A stretch of 64,000 nt of DNA from Paenibacillus phyllosphaerae (GTDB lineage Bacteria; Bacillota; Bacilli; Paenibacillales; Paenibacillaceae), in assembly GCF_014192105.1 (NCBI RefSeq), contig NZ_JACHXK010000003.1, positions 310,001-374,000 on the forward strand. The letters are read 5' to 3'. The notes under the pieces are model-generated. The model was not told the origin of the DNA. It was given only the letters and a program-made list of their open reading frames with translations, and did no database searches. Every line of letters starts with the position of its first letter. Position 1 is the first letter of the stretch. The position numbers and the translations under genes are program-made. Positions 44,425 to 52,458 of the stretch are shown in pieces.

Positions 44425-44875
44425 AGTAAAGCGTGTCCACGAAGTGGACGTTAAGCGAGGGATAGCAGGCAGTGTGTATGAAGCGGCAACCTAGGAGTCT
44501 GCTCTCCTGAAACGAGTAAGCCTTGTCCGCCAAGGCGGACAAAGCGGGTCCAAGCACGCGGGGGACATCATGAATTCCACATAAAGTCCATTCCACCACA
44601 AGGCATCAAAGTACTGAACGAAGCTCCAAACGAGAGCTTTGTCCGAACAGAAATAGGCGTGACCCGGTACGCGCCAAGTTCGTTTGGACAAAAGCGGGCC
44701 ACGCTCGAAAGGTACATCGAAGACGGCCGCATACTGAGCGACGCCGATTATCGGAGTCCAGAGGGTGATGACCCTCTGGTTCCCCTCCAATGGAGGGGGA
44801 AGGGGCGAGGAGAATTTAAACGGGTGTCCAGAGGGCAGCAGCCCTATGGGTCCCTTTCGAGGGGATTTAGGGGTG
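44425..44875 (+). repeat. Large structured dispersed repeat, copy C (longest)
   Basis: Starts with GTCCAC-GAA-GTGGAC (44435-44449). It carries the TTTGTCC...GGACAAA-AGCGGG module twice: TTGTCCGCC-AA-GGCGGACAA at 44523-44542, and the larger one at 44638-44692. Then come CATCGAAGACGGCCGC, ATTATCGGAGTC, CCAGAGGG-TGAT-GACCCTCTGG, CCCCTCC-AAT-GGAGGGG and AAGGGGCGAGG. A tail hairpin GAGGGCAGCAGCCCT follows near 44830. It lies between the YutE gene and the regulator at 44947. Confidence 0.85.
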
Positions 44876-44946
44876 GTGCAACACATGAAAATAAGATACA
44901 ATTGACCCTATTAATGACTTGAACGGAATGAAGGCGGTGATGAGAC

Positions 44947-45618
44947 GTGGAACCACTTGGCGAACCGATGAGCCCGAATCCTTTTCTTAGGCAGGAAGGT
45001 CCGACGCGCCAATCGATCTTGACGCTGCTCAAGACCAAATGGCAGATGAATGCGGGCGAGCTGGCCAAAGAACTGGGCATAACCGAGATGGCGATTCGGC
45101 GACATCTCTATGCGCTAGAGCGCGATGGACTGGTGAAGCCGGCGATGGTAAGGCAAGCGATGGGGCGACCGACTCATATGTACAGCCTGACAGAAGAAGC
45201 AGAGTATTTGTTCCCGAAGAAGTATCATACGCTGGCGCTCGATTTGCTCGAGGAGCTGGATGAAGATCCCGAGACGGCGCTGCTCGTGACGAGGATGTTC
45301 GAAGGGCGCAAGCGCAAGCTGCTGGAGCGCTATGCAGGTCGGATGGAAGGGAAGAGCCTGCCCGATCGCGTTCGCGAGTTGGCATTAATCCAGAATGACG
45401 GCGGGTACATGGTACAGCTGGAGCAGGAGCAAGACGAACTGGTGCTGCATGAGTACAATTGCCCGATAGCCCAGGTGGCCAGCCGATACCAGCAAGCTTG
45501 CGAGTGCGAGCTGGACCTGTTCGAGTCGTTGCTAGGCACCAAGGTAGCCCGGACGGAGTGCTTAGCCAAAGGCGGGTCGCGATGTACCTACCGCATGAAT
45601 CGGATTGAAGCAAAATGA
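44947..45618 (+). CDS. SufR-like winged-helix regulator with C-terminal cysteine cluster
   Basis: 223 residues: N-terminal DeoR/ArsR-type winged helix (LTLLKTKWQMNAGELAKELG and MAIRRHLYALERDGLV), a helical middle and a V4R-like C-terminus with cysteines in EYNCP, QACEC, ARTEC and SRCTY. A Cys followed after 12 residues by another matches the Fe-S ligand spacing of SufR-type sensors. No suf genes are adjacent. GTG 44947 follows AAGGCGGTGA. Metal or Fe-S sensing is inference from the cysteines. Confidence 0.8.
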   Translation: MEPLGEPMSPNPFLRQEGPTRQSILTLLKTKWQMNAGELAKELGITEMAIRRHLYALERDGLVKPAMVRQAMGRPTHMYSLTEEAEYLFPKKYHTLALDLLEELDEDPETALLVTRMFEGRKRKLLERYAGRMEGKSLPDRVRELALIQNDGGYMVQLEQEQDELVLHEYNCPIAQVASRYQQACECELDLFESLLGTKVARTECLAKGGSRCTYRMNRIEAK

Positions 45619-45627
45619 GAAGGAAGA

Positions 45628-45672
45628 AGTCAAGTGATTACGCCTGCGGGCGGGAATCGCTTGGCTTTTTTT
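45628..45672 (+). terminator. Rho-independent terminator
   Basis: AGTCAAGTGATT/AATCGCTTGGCT with inner CGCC/GGCG and seven T. Confidence 0.88.
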
Positions 45673-45810
45673 ATTGCCGCACATGCGCTAGACAAGCCGC
45701 TTGAATTCGGCTGCCGCCAGTTGTGTCAGGTCAAGCCTATGCTGCTTATACTGTCAGTACGAAATGGGCATTCGCCCTTCCACGTTTGAAGCGTAAAGGA
45801 GGGACGGACA

Positions 45811-46296
45811 ATGATGAACGTTTGGCTGCAGGCGGCGGGCGTCGCGGCTTTTATCGCGCTGGTGGTCGGTGTGCTGCTGTGGCTTCGGGCGGCTGACCGC
45901 AAACTGGCGATGCTGACGGAATCAGCTAAGGCCATGCAGCAAAGCGCATCCGAGATGGCCGAGAAAATTAGCGGCCTTGCCGAGCCGGCAGCCGAAACGG
46001 TTCGAATCGTGCAACGGCAGGTGGATGGCGCATCACGGTTATTCGATGCTGCAAGGCGCATGGGGGAATCGGCGGACCAGGCATCGACGGCGGTACAGAA
46101 GCTGACGCGCGTATTCACGTCACAGGCACAAGCACAGGTTGAACGAGGCGGCGGCAAATATAAGCTGCAGATCAAGGAAGCGCTCGACTGGGCGGAAGTC
46201 GGCTATGCCGCTTGGCAGTTTGTGCAATCTAAGCGTAAAGATGACCGTACCTCCGAATGCTGCCAGTATGAGAATGGGCACGATACAAAGGAATAG
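45811..46296 (+). CDS. DUF948 family membrane-anchored protein
   Basis: 161 residues: one N-terminal membrane helix (VAAFIALVVGVLLWLRAADR), then a long amphipathic helix (ESAKAMQQSASEMAEKISGLA) typical of DUF948 general-stress proteins such as YtxG, and a polar tail. AAAGGAGGG precedes the double ATG at 45811. It is followed by a YtxH-family gene, the usual Bacillus pairing. Confidence 0.82.
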   Translation: MMNVWLQAAGVAAFIALVVGVLLWLRAADRKLAMLTESAKAMQQSASEMAEKISGLAEPAAETVRIVQRQVDGASRLFDAARRMGESADQASTAVQKLTRVFTSQAQAQVERGGGKYKLQIKEALDWAEVGYAAWQFVQSKRKDDRTSECCQYENGHDTKE

Positions 46297-46357
46297 TTCA
46301 ATCGGAAGCACTTCAGGAAAAGCCAATGATGAAAACTACGTCAAGGAGAGATGCACG

Positions 46358-46786
46358 ATGGCAAAAAGCAAAAACAACAACAAAGGGTTTCTGTATGGAT
46401 TGTTGGCAGGCGGGTTGGTAGGCTCGATCTCGGCGCTGCTGTTCGCACCGAAACCAGGCAAGGAATTGCGTCAAGATATTGCTAGCGGCGCGCAGCAAGT
46501 AGGAGAGAAAACCGTCAAGCTGGCAGGGCAAGTCGGAGATACGACGACGAAAATCGCAGGTCAAGTGGGCGAGTCAACGACACGTCTGGCTAAACAAGTC
46601 AGTTCAGGCGCGGTTACGATTGCAGGGAAAGCGAAGCAATCGACCGAAGGTGTTATCGATTCGGTACGCGGCTGGCGCAAAGGAAGCAGCGAAGAAACGA
46701 CGGTTCTCGAACTGGTCGAAGAACAAGTGGAAGAAGTTGAAGCAGCTGCGCTGAAGCAAGAAAAAGAATTGACGACGATTAGCTAA
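46358..46786 (+). CDS. YtxH domain general stress protein
   Basis: 142 residues: NKGFLYGLLAGGLVGSISALLFAPKPGKELR is the YtxH glycine-rich membrane segment and PxPG motif, followed by four imperfect 11-residue repeats (GEKTVKLAGQV, DTTTKIAGQV, ESTTRLAKQV and so on) of an apolipoprotein-like amphipathic helix. AAGGAGAG at 46343 supports ATG 46358. SigB-type stress control is known for the family; I did not find a clear SigB promoter here. Confidence 0.87.
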   Translation: MAKSKNNNKGFLYGLLAGGLVGSISALLFAPKPGKELRQDIASGAQQVGEKTVKLAGQVGDTTTKIAGQVGESTTRLAKQVSSGAVTIAGKAKQSTEGVIDSVRGWRKGSSEETTVLELVEEQVEEVEAAALKQEKELTTIS

Positions 46787-46803
46787 TTAAAAGCATATCA
46801 AGA

Positions 46804-46831
46804 AATGCCTCATCCGCGTGGATGAGGCATT
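46804..46831. terminator. Bidirectional terminator
   Basis: AATGCCTCATCC-GCGT-GGATGAGGCATT perfect 12-bp stem between convergent genes. Confidence 0.88.
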
Positions 46832-46847
46832 CTTGATGTGCTAAGCG

Positions 46848-47720
46848 TCATGGAGGCGCAGGAGTCTCGCGCTGCCTATGCCGATAAGCGGTGGGCGAGC
46901 AGCCTACCAGCTTATGGAACTGTCTGGAGAAGTGCAGCGCGTCGTTATAGCCGACCGAGGAAGCGACCTGGTCGATCAACAGATGCGGCTGGCTGTCGAG
47001 CAGCTCGCGGGCACGTTCCATGCGGACGCGGAGCAGGAACTGGGCAGGCGAGTAGCCGGTTGCCTGTTTGAACATTTTGGACAGATGCGTGCGGTGGTAG
47101 CCAAGCGTTCGGGATAAGGACTCGATCGAGATCTGATCGGCGTACTGAAGGGACATCCATCGAATCGCTTGCTTGATCTGCCGGTCGATATCGGGCTCGG
47201 AAGAGGCGGCGGGCAAGGTTAACTTATCCGCATTCGCTTCGCCGAGCTCTTTCAGCAGGAGGCGCAGCAAGCCGGACACTTCCAAGTCGGCGAGTTCCAC
47301 GTTCGACTGCTGTTTCAACGTCTGCTCCATCTGTTGGTACAGGCGCTTGATGAAGGAGGTCTTGGTCAGTTGGACGAAGGGGTGGGCAGGGCTAAAACCT
47401 AGCTGCTGGATCCAGCTGTCAGCCGAATCGCCCCGGAAGGCTACCCATCGGTAGGTCCAAGGATCGTGCTCATCGCTGGTATAGGTGAATAACGTTTCCG
47501 GGAAGATGACGAATGTATCCCCGGCGCCAAGCGTGTACGTCTGGTTATTCGTCTGGTACGTACCGCGTCCGGATAGAATGGTATGGACGAGATAGTAATT
47601 ATGAACGGCCGGTCCCACTTGATGCTTCGGGAGAGGCCTCCCATGGCCGCTGAACAGAACGGACAGCTCGCCATGGACCGGAAGCGAATGAATGCCGACC
47701 GAGAAATGGTAATGATCCAT
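46848..47720 (-). CDS. AraC family transcriptional regulator
   Basis: 290 residues: cupin sensor (YYLVHTILSGRGTYQTNNQTY, then DTFVIFPETLFTY) and two helix-turn-helix motifs (SIESLSRTLGYHRTHLSKMF and LIDQVASSVGYNDALHFSRQF). Raffinose/melibiose-type AraC regulators (MsmR-like) look similar, but no sugar gene is adjacent: the divergent neighbour is a secreted stalk-domain protein. Target unknown. Confidence 0.85.
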   Translation of the reverse strand: MDHYHFSVGIHSLPVHGELSVLFSGHGRPLPKHQVGPAVHNYYLVHTILSGRGTYQTNNQTYTLGAGDTFVIFPETLFTYTSDEHDPWTYRWVAFRGDSADSWIQQLGFSPAHPFVQLTKTSFIKRLYQQMEQTLKQQSNVELADLEVSGLLRLLLKELGEANADKLTLPAASSEPDIDRQIKQAIRWMSLQYADQISIESLSRTLGYHRTHLSKMFKQATGYSPAQFLLRVRMERARELLDSQPHLLIDQVASSVGYNDALHFSRQFHKLVGCSPTAYRHRQRETPAPP

Positions 47721-47955
47721 GTTAGCGCTACAACTCCATATAGACGTAATGACTCGTTACGTTCCATGCTAGCGGAATAGACGACATTTGTCCATAAGTA
47801 GCGATGGTTATGTACGGGTTGCATACCGGTCGTATATTTTTTTGTTGGTAGCTGCAACCTTTTGTTCGCGAAGGGCGTTTAGAAGGTTGGATCAGCTGAC
47901 AAAGGAATGACGGCTGCACAAAACAAACTAACCAATACACCAGGAGGATCCGAAG

Positions 47956-48999
47956 ATGAAGATGACGAAACGAATGACGATGGCCGCATTAACGACAGCA
48001 GTAATGCTCACTGCAGGCTCCAGCTATGCAGCTGCGCAAGAATTTCAGACAATAATGCCGATAAGCGCGCAGATCGAAGAACCGGTTAAGGTACAGCCAT
48101 ATACACTGCTCGTGAACGGAGCAGCTGTTGCCGAGCAAGGCTATGTACATACAGACGGCGCCACGATCATGCTGCCGCTGCGCGACTTGGCCGAGGCGCT
48201 TGACTATAGCGTGACATGGAACAGCGCGACCAAATCGGTCGAGCTTGCCAAAGGCAATCAATGGACAAGCATTAAGCCTGGCGAGGACCGTTACTCCTTC
48301 GCGCGTATGCTGATTACGCTCGGTATCGCACCGCAGATTCAGAATGGGAAAATCTTTGTACCGATAACGTTCGCATCAGAAGTACTGCGAGCAGAGGTTA
48401 CTCGTTCAGGCGCTGATGTGAGCGTCATGCAGGTTGAGCGGAAGACGGCGACGACGGACGGATTCGTAACGGGCATCTCCATCAAGGATGGCGAGGGTCA
48501 AGTGCATTTGAACGGGATTGGCACAGAAGGAATCGTGTTGAATGTGAGCAACGATACGAAGCTGATTGCAGAGGACGGCAGCCCTATGGCATGGGACGAG
48601 CTATCGTTAGGGGCAGAAGTAGAAGCCGTACACTCGCTTGCCATGACGCTGAGCCTCCCGCCTCAGACATCCGTTTATGAGCTGAAAGTGAAAGGCCAGG
48701 CAGCGCCTGTCGATATGCTTGGCACAGCCGGAACGATTGAAGAGGTGACCACATCCCAGGATGGTACGGTGATGGTCCTGCTTAAAGGCGAGAAGCTTAG
48801 CGAGTCGTCCCAATCCGAGATCATACTGCGCGTGCAAGTTGACACGCTGCTGACGACGCCGAGCGGGGAGCCGGCAACGGCGCAATCGCTCGTCAAGGGA
48901 TCGCGCGTAATCGGCTTCTACGGCCCGATGATGACGAAGAGTCTGCCTCCGATCGGAACGGCTTGGAAGCTTGTAGTCCTTCCTGCTGCAGAACAATAA
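47956..48999 (+). CDS. Secreted protein with copper amine oxidase N-terminal (stalk) domain
   Basis: 347 residues. Signal peptide at 1-28 (basic start, MAALTTAVMLTAG, cut after AAA), then the stalk domain (LPLRDLAEALDYSVTWNSATKSVELAKGNQ and KIFVPITFASEVL), which occurs in many Paenibacillaceae surface proteins without any oxidase activity. The C-terminal 180 residues are beta-rich, with no known fold. AGGAGG precedes ATG 47956. Probable wall-associated protein. Confidence 0.83.
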   Translation: MKMTKRMTMAALTTAVMLTAGSSYAAAQEFQTIMPISAQIEEPVKVQPYTLLVNGAAVAEQGYVHTDGATIMLPLRDLAEALDYSVTWNSATKSVELAKGNQWTSIKPGEDRYSFARMLITLGIAPQIQNGKIFVPITFASEVLRAEVTRSGADVSVMQVERKTATTDGFVTGISIKDGEGQVHLNGIGTEGIVLNVSNDTKLIAEDGSPMAWDELSLGAEVEAVHSLAMTLSLPPQTSVYELKVKGQAAPVDMLGTAGTIEEVTTSQDGTVMVLLKGEKLSESSQSEIILRVQVDTLLTTPSGEPATAQSLVKGSRVIGFYGPMMTKSLPPIGTAWKLVVLPAAEQ

Positions 49000-49020
49000 G
49001 AACGTAATCGTTTATGAACG

Positions 49021-49053
49021 AAAGCCGGGTCCTTGGCATAGGACCCGGCTTTG
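49021..49053 (+). terminator. Rho-independent terminator
   Basis: AAAGCCGGGTCC/GGACCCGGCTTT perfect 12-bp stem. Confidence 0.88.
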
Positions 49054-49175
49054 CGCTATAATTGAACCTTGTGCCGCCAGGTGTACAACTTGGCAAGGTA
49101 CGTTTTGACGTGCCGATTCATATTCTATTAAAGCGCTAGACATAAAGGTTATGACTAAACGTTCGAGAAAGCGGT

Positions 49176-49991
49176 GTGCTTGTGCAACAACCGATCGCAG
49201 TATTAGATTCCGGCGTAGGCGGACTTACCGTCGTCAAAGAAGTAATGCGCCAGCTTCCTCGCGAGAAGGTGATTTATTTCGGAGACACGGCCAGGGCTCC
49301 TTATGGCCCGCGTCCTGCCGAGGAGGTATTACGTTTTACCCGTGAAATTGTCGATTATTTGGTTCAATATCGTCCCAAAATGATCGTTATCGCTTGTAAT
49401 ACAGCTACTGCCGTAGCGCTTCAAGATATTCGCATGCGTGTTAACGTGCCGGTCGTAGGCGTCATCCATCCTGGAGCCAGAGCGGCGATCGGACGTACGC
49501 TAAGCGGGAATGTTGGCGTTATCGGTACGGAAGGTACGATTCGCAGCGGCGCATACGAGACGGCGTTGAAGCAGCTGTCGCCGCATGTGACGGTCATCAG
49601 CCAGGCGTGCCCGGATTTCGTGCCGCTCGTCGAGAAGGGGAATTTCCGTTCGGAGGAGACCTATCGCACCGTTAACAAGGGGCTCGCGTCTCTCCGGCTA
49701 TCCTCTATTGATACGCTCATACTAGGTTGCACGCATTACCCATTCCTGTCGGATACGATCTCGGAAGTGATGGGGCACAAGGTGGCGCTCATCAGCTCTG
49801 CAGACGAAACGGCCCGCGAGATCAGCACGATTCTGCACCAGATGAACAAGCTTGCCCGCAGCGACGATCAGCCGATCCATCAATTCTGCTGCAGCGGCGA
49901 TTCCGGGCTGTTCCGTTCGATTGCCGAGCAGTGGCTGGGCGAACAGATCGAGCTTACGCCCGTTGTATGGCAGGTGCCGAAGATCGGTTAA
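49176..49991 (+). CDS. racE: Glutamate racemase
   Basis: 271 residues: IAVLDSGVGGLTVVKEVMRQ, the catalytic Cys in VIACNTATA and the second Cys in ILGCTHYPF, with SADET near the end. It makes D-glutamate for peptidoglycan. GTG 49176 gives an N-terminus like the MLEQ.. start of Bacillus RacE; GTG 49182 is an alternative. A hairpin CCTTG..GCC/GGC..CAAGG lies upstream at about 49066-49098. Confidence 0.95.
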   Translation: MLVQQPIAVLDSGVGGLTVVKEVMRQLPREKVIYFGDTARAPYGPRPAEEVLRFTREIVDYLVQYRPKMIVIACNTATAVALQDIRMRVNVPVVGVIHPGARAAIGRTLSGNVGVIGTEGTIRSGAYETALKQLSPHVTVISQACPDFVPLVEKGNFRSEETYRTVNKGLASLRLSSIDTLILGCTHYPFLSDTISEVMGHKVALISSADETAREISTILHQMNKLARSDDQPIHQFCCSGDSGLFRSIAEQWLGEQIELTPVVWQVPKIG

Positions 49992-50032
49992 CGGACGGAA
50001 TGAGGAAGACAGAATAGTGAACCTTATCGCCA

Positions 50033-50058
50033 AGCTCTCCATGCGGAGGGCTGTTTTT
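50033..50058 (+). terminator. Rho-independent terminator of racE
   Basis: AGCTCTCC-ATGC-GGAGGGCT stem with a G-T pair followed by T5. Confidence 0.75.
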
Positions 50059-50167
50059 GTGTTCCCATGCAGCATGCAGCGAAGTTGGAATGTCCCGGTT
50101 CAAGGACGCATAGCATGTGACTAGAAGCGTTAGTTCTTCTCCTACATGAAGGAAAAGGAGGTTCGGC

Positions 50168-51388
50168 ATGCTTCCCTATGTCGTACAGCCCGGAGACACG
50201 TTGCTGCGCATTGCCAAACGCTTTGAGGTGAACATCGCCTCACTTCTCGCCGCTAACCCAAGGTTGTCCCCGGCTGCTCAATTAGCACCGGGGCTGCTTC
50301 TGTTTATTCCGTCCCAGACCGTTACCTTCTATTGCGTTCAGCCCGGCGACCGCATACTGAAGCTGGCCGATCAATTCTCGCTATCGCTTCCGACGCTTCT
50401 GGCCGCCAACCCTCATATTGATCCGAAGCAGCTCGTCACAGGCCAGCTTATTACGATCCCGCACACGGAGTATCCGTCGATCGTCGATCCGAGAGCCGAA
50501 TATGGTCCCGAGGATCTTAGGCGCGATGCTGCTATTATGGAGCAGACATACCCTTTCCTGGAGGTTCGGCCATTCGGAACAAGCGTGATGGGCAAGTCGC
50601 TGCTCGCGCTGCGAATCGGGGAAGGCCGAGCCAAGGTGCACGTGAATGCCGCGATGCATGCCAACGAATGGATTACGGCGCCGCTTCTGATGCGATTTAT
50701 CGAGGAACTGTCCGATGCCGGCGCTCAAGGCGGACAGATCCTGCAATACGATGTTCGTTACTTGCTGGAGAGGGTCACGCTCTGGTTCGTCCCGATGGTC
50801 AATCCCGATGGCGTCGAACTCGTCCAGGAGGGCATAAGGCCGAATCATCCTTACTATTCGGAGCTGCTGAGATGGAACAAGGGCTCCCGCCGATTCTCCA
50901 AATGGAAGGCTAATATTCGAGGCGTGGATCTGAACGACCAATTCCCCGCCTTCTGGGAGGAAGAGGTCAAGCGCCGCGCTGTCGAAGGACCGGGACCTCG
51001 CGATTATCCGGGCACGGCGCCGCTCTGCGAGCCCGAAGCAAGGGCTTTGGCCGAACTGACGAAATCGGAGCAATTCGACATTGCGGTGGCGCTTCATACG
51101 CAAGGGCAAGAAATCTATTGGAATTATCGCGGCTATGAGCCTGTAGAAGCTGAGCAGCTGGCAGCGCGTCTGGGCAGAGCAAGCGGTTATAAGCCGATCA
51201 AGCTGACTGGCAGCGACGCCGGCTACAAAGATTGGTTTATTTATGAATTCCGCAAGCCGGGCTTCACGGTCGAACTCGGTTACGGCGTCAATCCATTGCC
51301 GCTTGAAAATTTCGAAGACTTGTACGAGGAGCTTAAGCCGCTCTTGATGGCAACCATTCTCGCGGCGATCGAAAGCGGAACAACGTGA
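50168..51388 (+). CDS. LysM-M14 family peptidase (gamma-D-glutamyl-L-diamino acid endopeptidase)
   Basis: 406 residues: two LysM peptidoglycan-binding domains (YVVQPGDTLLRIAKRF and FYCVQPGDRILKLADQF), then an M14 carboxypeptidase-like domain with zinc ligands in NAAMHANEW and ALHTQGQE and the catalytic Glu in VELGYG. This matches endopeptidase I (ENP1/YqgT type), which cuts the gamma-D-Glu-diaminopimelate bond in peptidoglycan peptides. No signal peptide; in sporulating relatives it is located in the spore or cytoplasm. GGAGG precedes ATG 50168. Just downstream of racE, so both genes concern wall D-glutamate. Confidence 0.93.
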   Translation: MLPYVVQPGDTLLRIAKRFEVNIASLLAANPRLSPAAQLAPGLLLFIPSQTVTFYCVQPGDRILKLADQFSLSLPTLLAANPHIDPKQLVTGQLITIPHTEYPSIVDPRAEYGPEDLRRDAAIMEQTYPFLEVRPFGTSVMGKSLLALRIGEGRAKVHVNAAMHANEWITAPLLMRFIEELSDAGAQGGQILQYDVRYLLERVTLWFVPMVNPDGVELVQEGIRPNHPYYSELLRWNKGSRRFSKWKANIRGVDLNDQFPAFWEEEVKRRAVEGPGPRDYPGTAPLCEPEARALAELTKSEQFDIAVALHTQGQEIYWNYRGYEPVEAEQLAARLGRASGYKPIKLTGSDAGYKDWFIYEFRKPGFTVELGYGVNPLPLENFEDLYEELKPLLMATILAAIESGTT

Positions 51389-51465
51389 TGAATGATCAGA
51401 CGTTACGTTCACAAGGGGGCGCTAAACTAGCGGCCCCTATGTTCATGTGCCCCGAAGACAAATTA

Positions 51466-51474
51466 TGCTATAAT
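51466..51474 (+). promoter_or_regulatory. Extended -10 promoter of the small membrane gene
   Basis: TGCTATAAT (TGn-TATAAT) at 51466-51474, 22 nt before the start codon; the -35 side is weak, usual for extended -10 promoters. Confidence 0.6.
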
Positions 51475-51496
51475 GGCGCAAAGGAGGGAGACTGCC

Positions 51497-51736
51497 ATGC
51501 GTAAATTGTTATCGCTTCGGCATTGGAGCCATGTGTTCACCCGAATCTTCCGGCTGCTCGCGGCAAAGGAAGTCCGGTTGCGGGATAAGCTGCTGTATAT
51601 CGTGCCTGTATTGCTGTATTGGGTTCTCCCGGATGTGCTGCCTTATCTTCCGATCGATGATATCGCGGTTACGATGCTGGCTGCAGAATGGTACACGCGT
51701 TACATGGAACGCAAATATGATCGACTTTTGCGGTGA
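51497..51736 (+). CDS. Small DUF1232-like membrane protein
   Basis: 79 residues from ATG 51497 (GGAGGGAG upstream). A basic N-terminus, then the DUF1232-like stretch VRLRDKLLYIVPVLLYWVLPDVLPYLPIDD with one or two hydrophobic segments. Function unknown. Confidence 0.72.
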   Translation: MRKLLSLRHWSHVFTRIFRLLAAKEVRLRDKLLYIVPVLLYWVLPDVLPYLPIDDIAVTMLAAEWYTRYMERKYDRLLR

Positions 51737-51806
51737 AGGTTGAACTTGCTTCCCGCTTTCTTTACAATAGGATAGATGGTATGACGAAGGAGATGACTAT
51801 AGGATC

Positions 51807-52109
51807 ATGAAGTGCAAAATATCGCGCGCTGCCGCTAAAGTATTAAGTCTAGAATTGGACAAGCCAGAGAACGAAGGGAAATTGCTTCGCGTATACGTAA
51901 CGCATTCCCATGGCGACCATGCGCACTACGGCCTTGGCATCGATGAGCCGGGCGAGAAAGACGTTGTTGTCGAGACGGACAGCGGCATTTCGGTTATTCT
52001 CGAGAAGGACAACGATTTCCTCGACGGCGTACGCGTCGACTATTTCTACTCGCCAGAAGAAGGTTTTGCCGTTACGAACCCGAACAAAGGCAACCACGGC
52101 GACCACTAA
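51807..52109 (+). CDS. HesB/IscA-like protein without the Fe-S cysteines
   Basis: 100 residues of the A-type iron-sulfur carrier fold: LLRVYVTHSHGDHAHYGLGIDE, VVETDSGISVILEKDNDFLDGVRVDYFYSPEEGFAVTNPN. True IscA/SufA carries Cys in the first block and CGC at the C-terminus. Here those positions hold histidines (HSHGDH and GNHGDH); the only Cys is at position 3. It may bind another metal or have lost the role. Followed by yuzB 43 nt downstream. Confidence 0.82.
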   Translation: MKCKISRAAAKVLSLELDKPENEGKLLRVYVTHSHGDHAHYGLGIDEPGEKDVVVETDSGISVILEKDNDFLDGVRVDYFYSPEEGFAVTNPNKGNHGDH

Positions 52110-52152
52110 GCGTTAAGCTTAAGGGCACGCATGTGAGGGAGAAGACGGTAGA

Positions 52153-52383
52153 ATGGCGAACGACATACGTATTTGCGACAAGTGCAAACATATCTCGGTG
52201 AAGAAGATGGTGCCTAAGCTGCAGAAGATGGCACCGGACGCGGAGATAAAGGTGGGCTGCAAGTCGTATTGCGGCCCATGCGCGAAGCGCGCATTCATCT
52301 TCATTAACGGCCGTTATGTGACGGGTCCGACGGAAGATGAAGCGATCGAGAAAGCTAGTCAGTATGTGAAGAAAGTCCGGTAA
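52153..52383 (+). CDS. yuzB: DUF1450 family protein YuzB
   Basis: 76 residues matching YuzB: ICDKCKHISVKKMVPKL and GCKSYCGPCAKRAFIFINGRYV. Two C-x2-C pairs (CDKC and CGPC) suggest a metal or a redox disulphide. Function not known. AGGGAG precedes ATG 52153 at 10-15 nt. Confidence 0.88.
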   Translation: MANDIRICDKCKHISVKKMVPKLQKMAPDAEIKVGCKSYCGPCAKRAFIFINGRYVTGPTEDEAIEKASQYVKKVR

Positions 52384-52409
52384 GCGTCAAGCCGCTGCGG
52401 ATGAACGAA

Positions 52410-52445
52410 GAAGCCTCCCAGGGGACATATCCCACGGGAGGCTTC
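52410..52445. terminator. Bidirectional terminator
   Basis: GAAGCCTCCC/GGGAGGCTTC perfect 10-bp stem between convergent yuzB and the ltaS-type gene. Confidence 0.88.
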
Positions 52446-52458
52446 TTGTTTTGTATAT

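Noticed and set aside
21593..44875. Retron or reverse-transcriptase-linked RNA as an explanation of the three repeats
   Set aside because: No reverse transcriptase gene and no conserved effector gene is near any copy.
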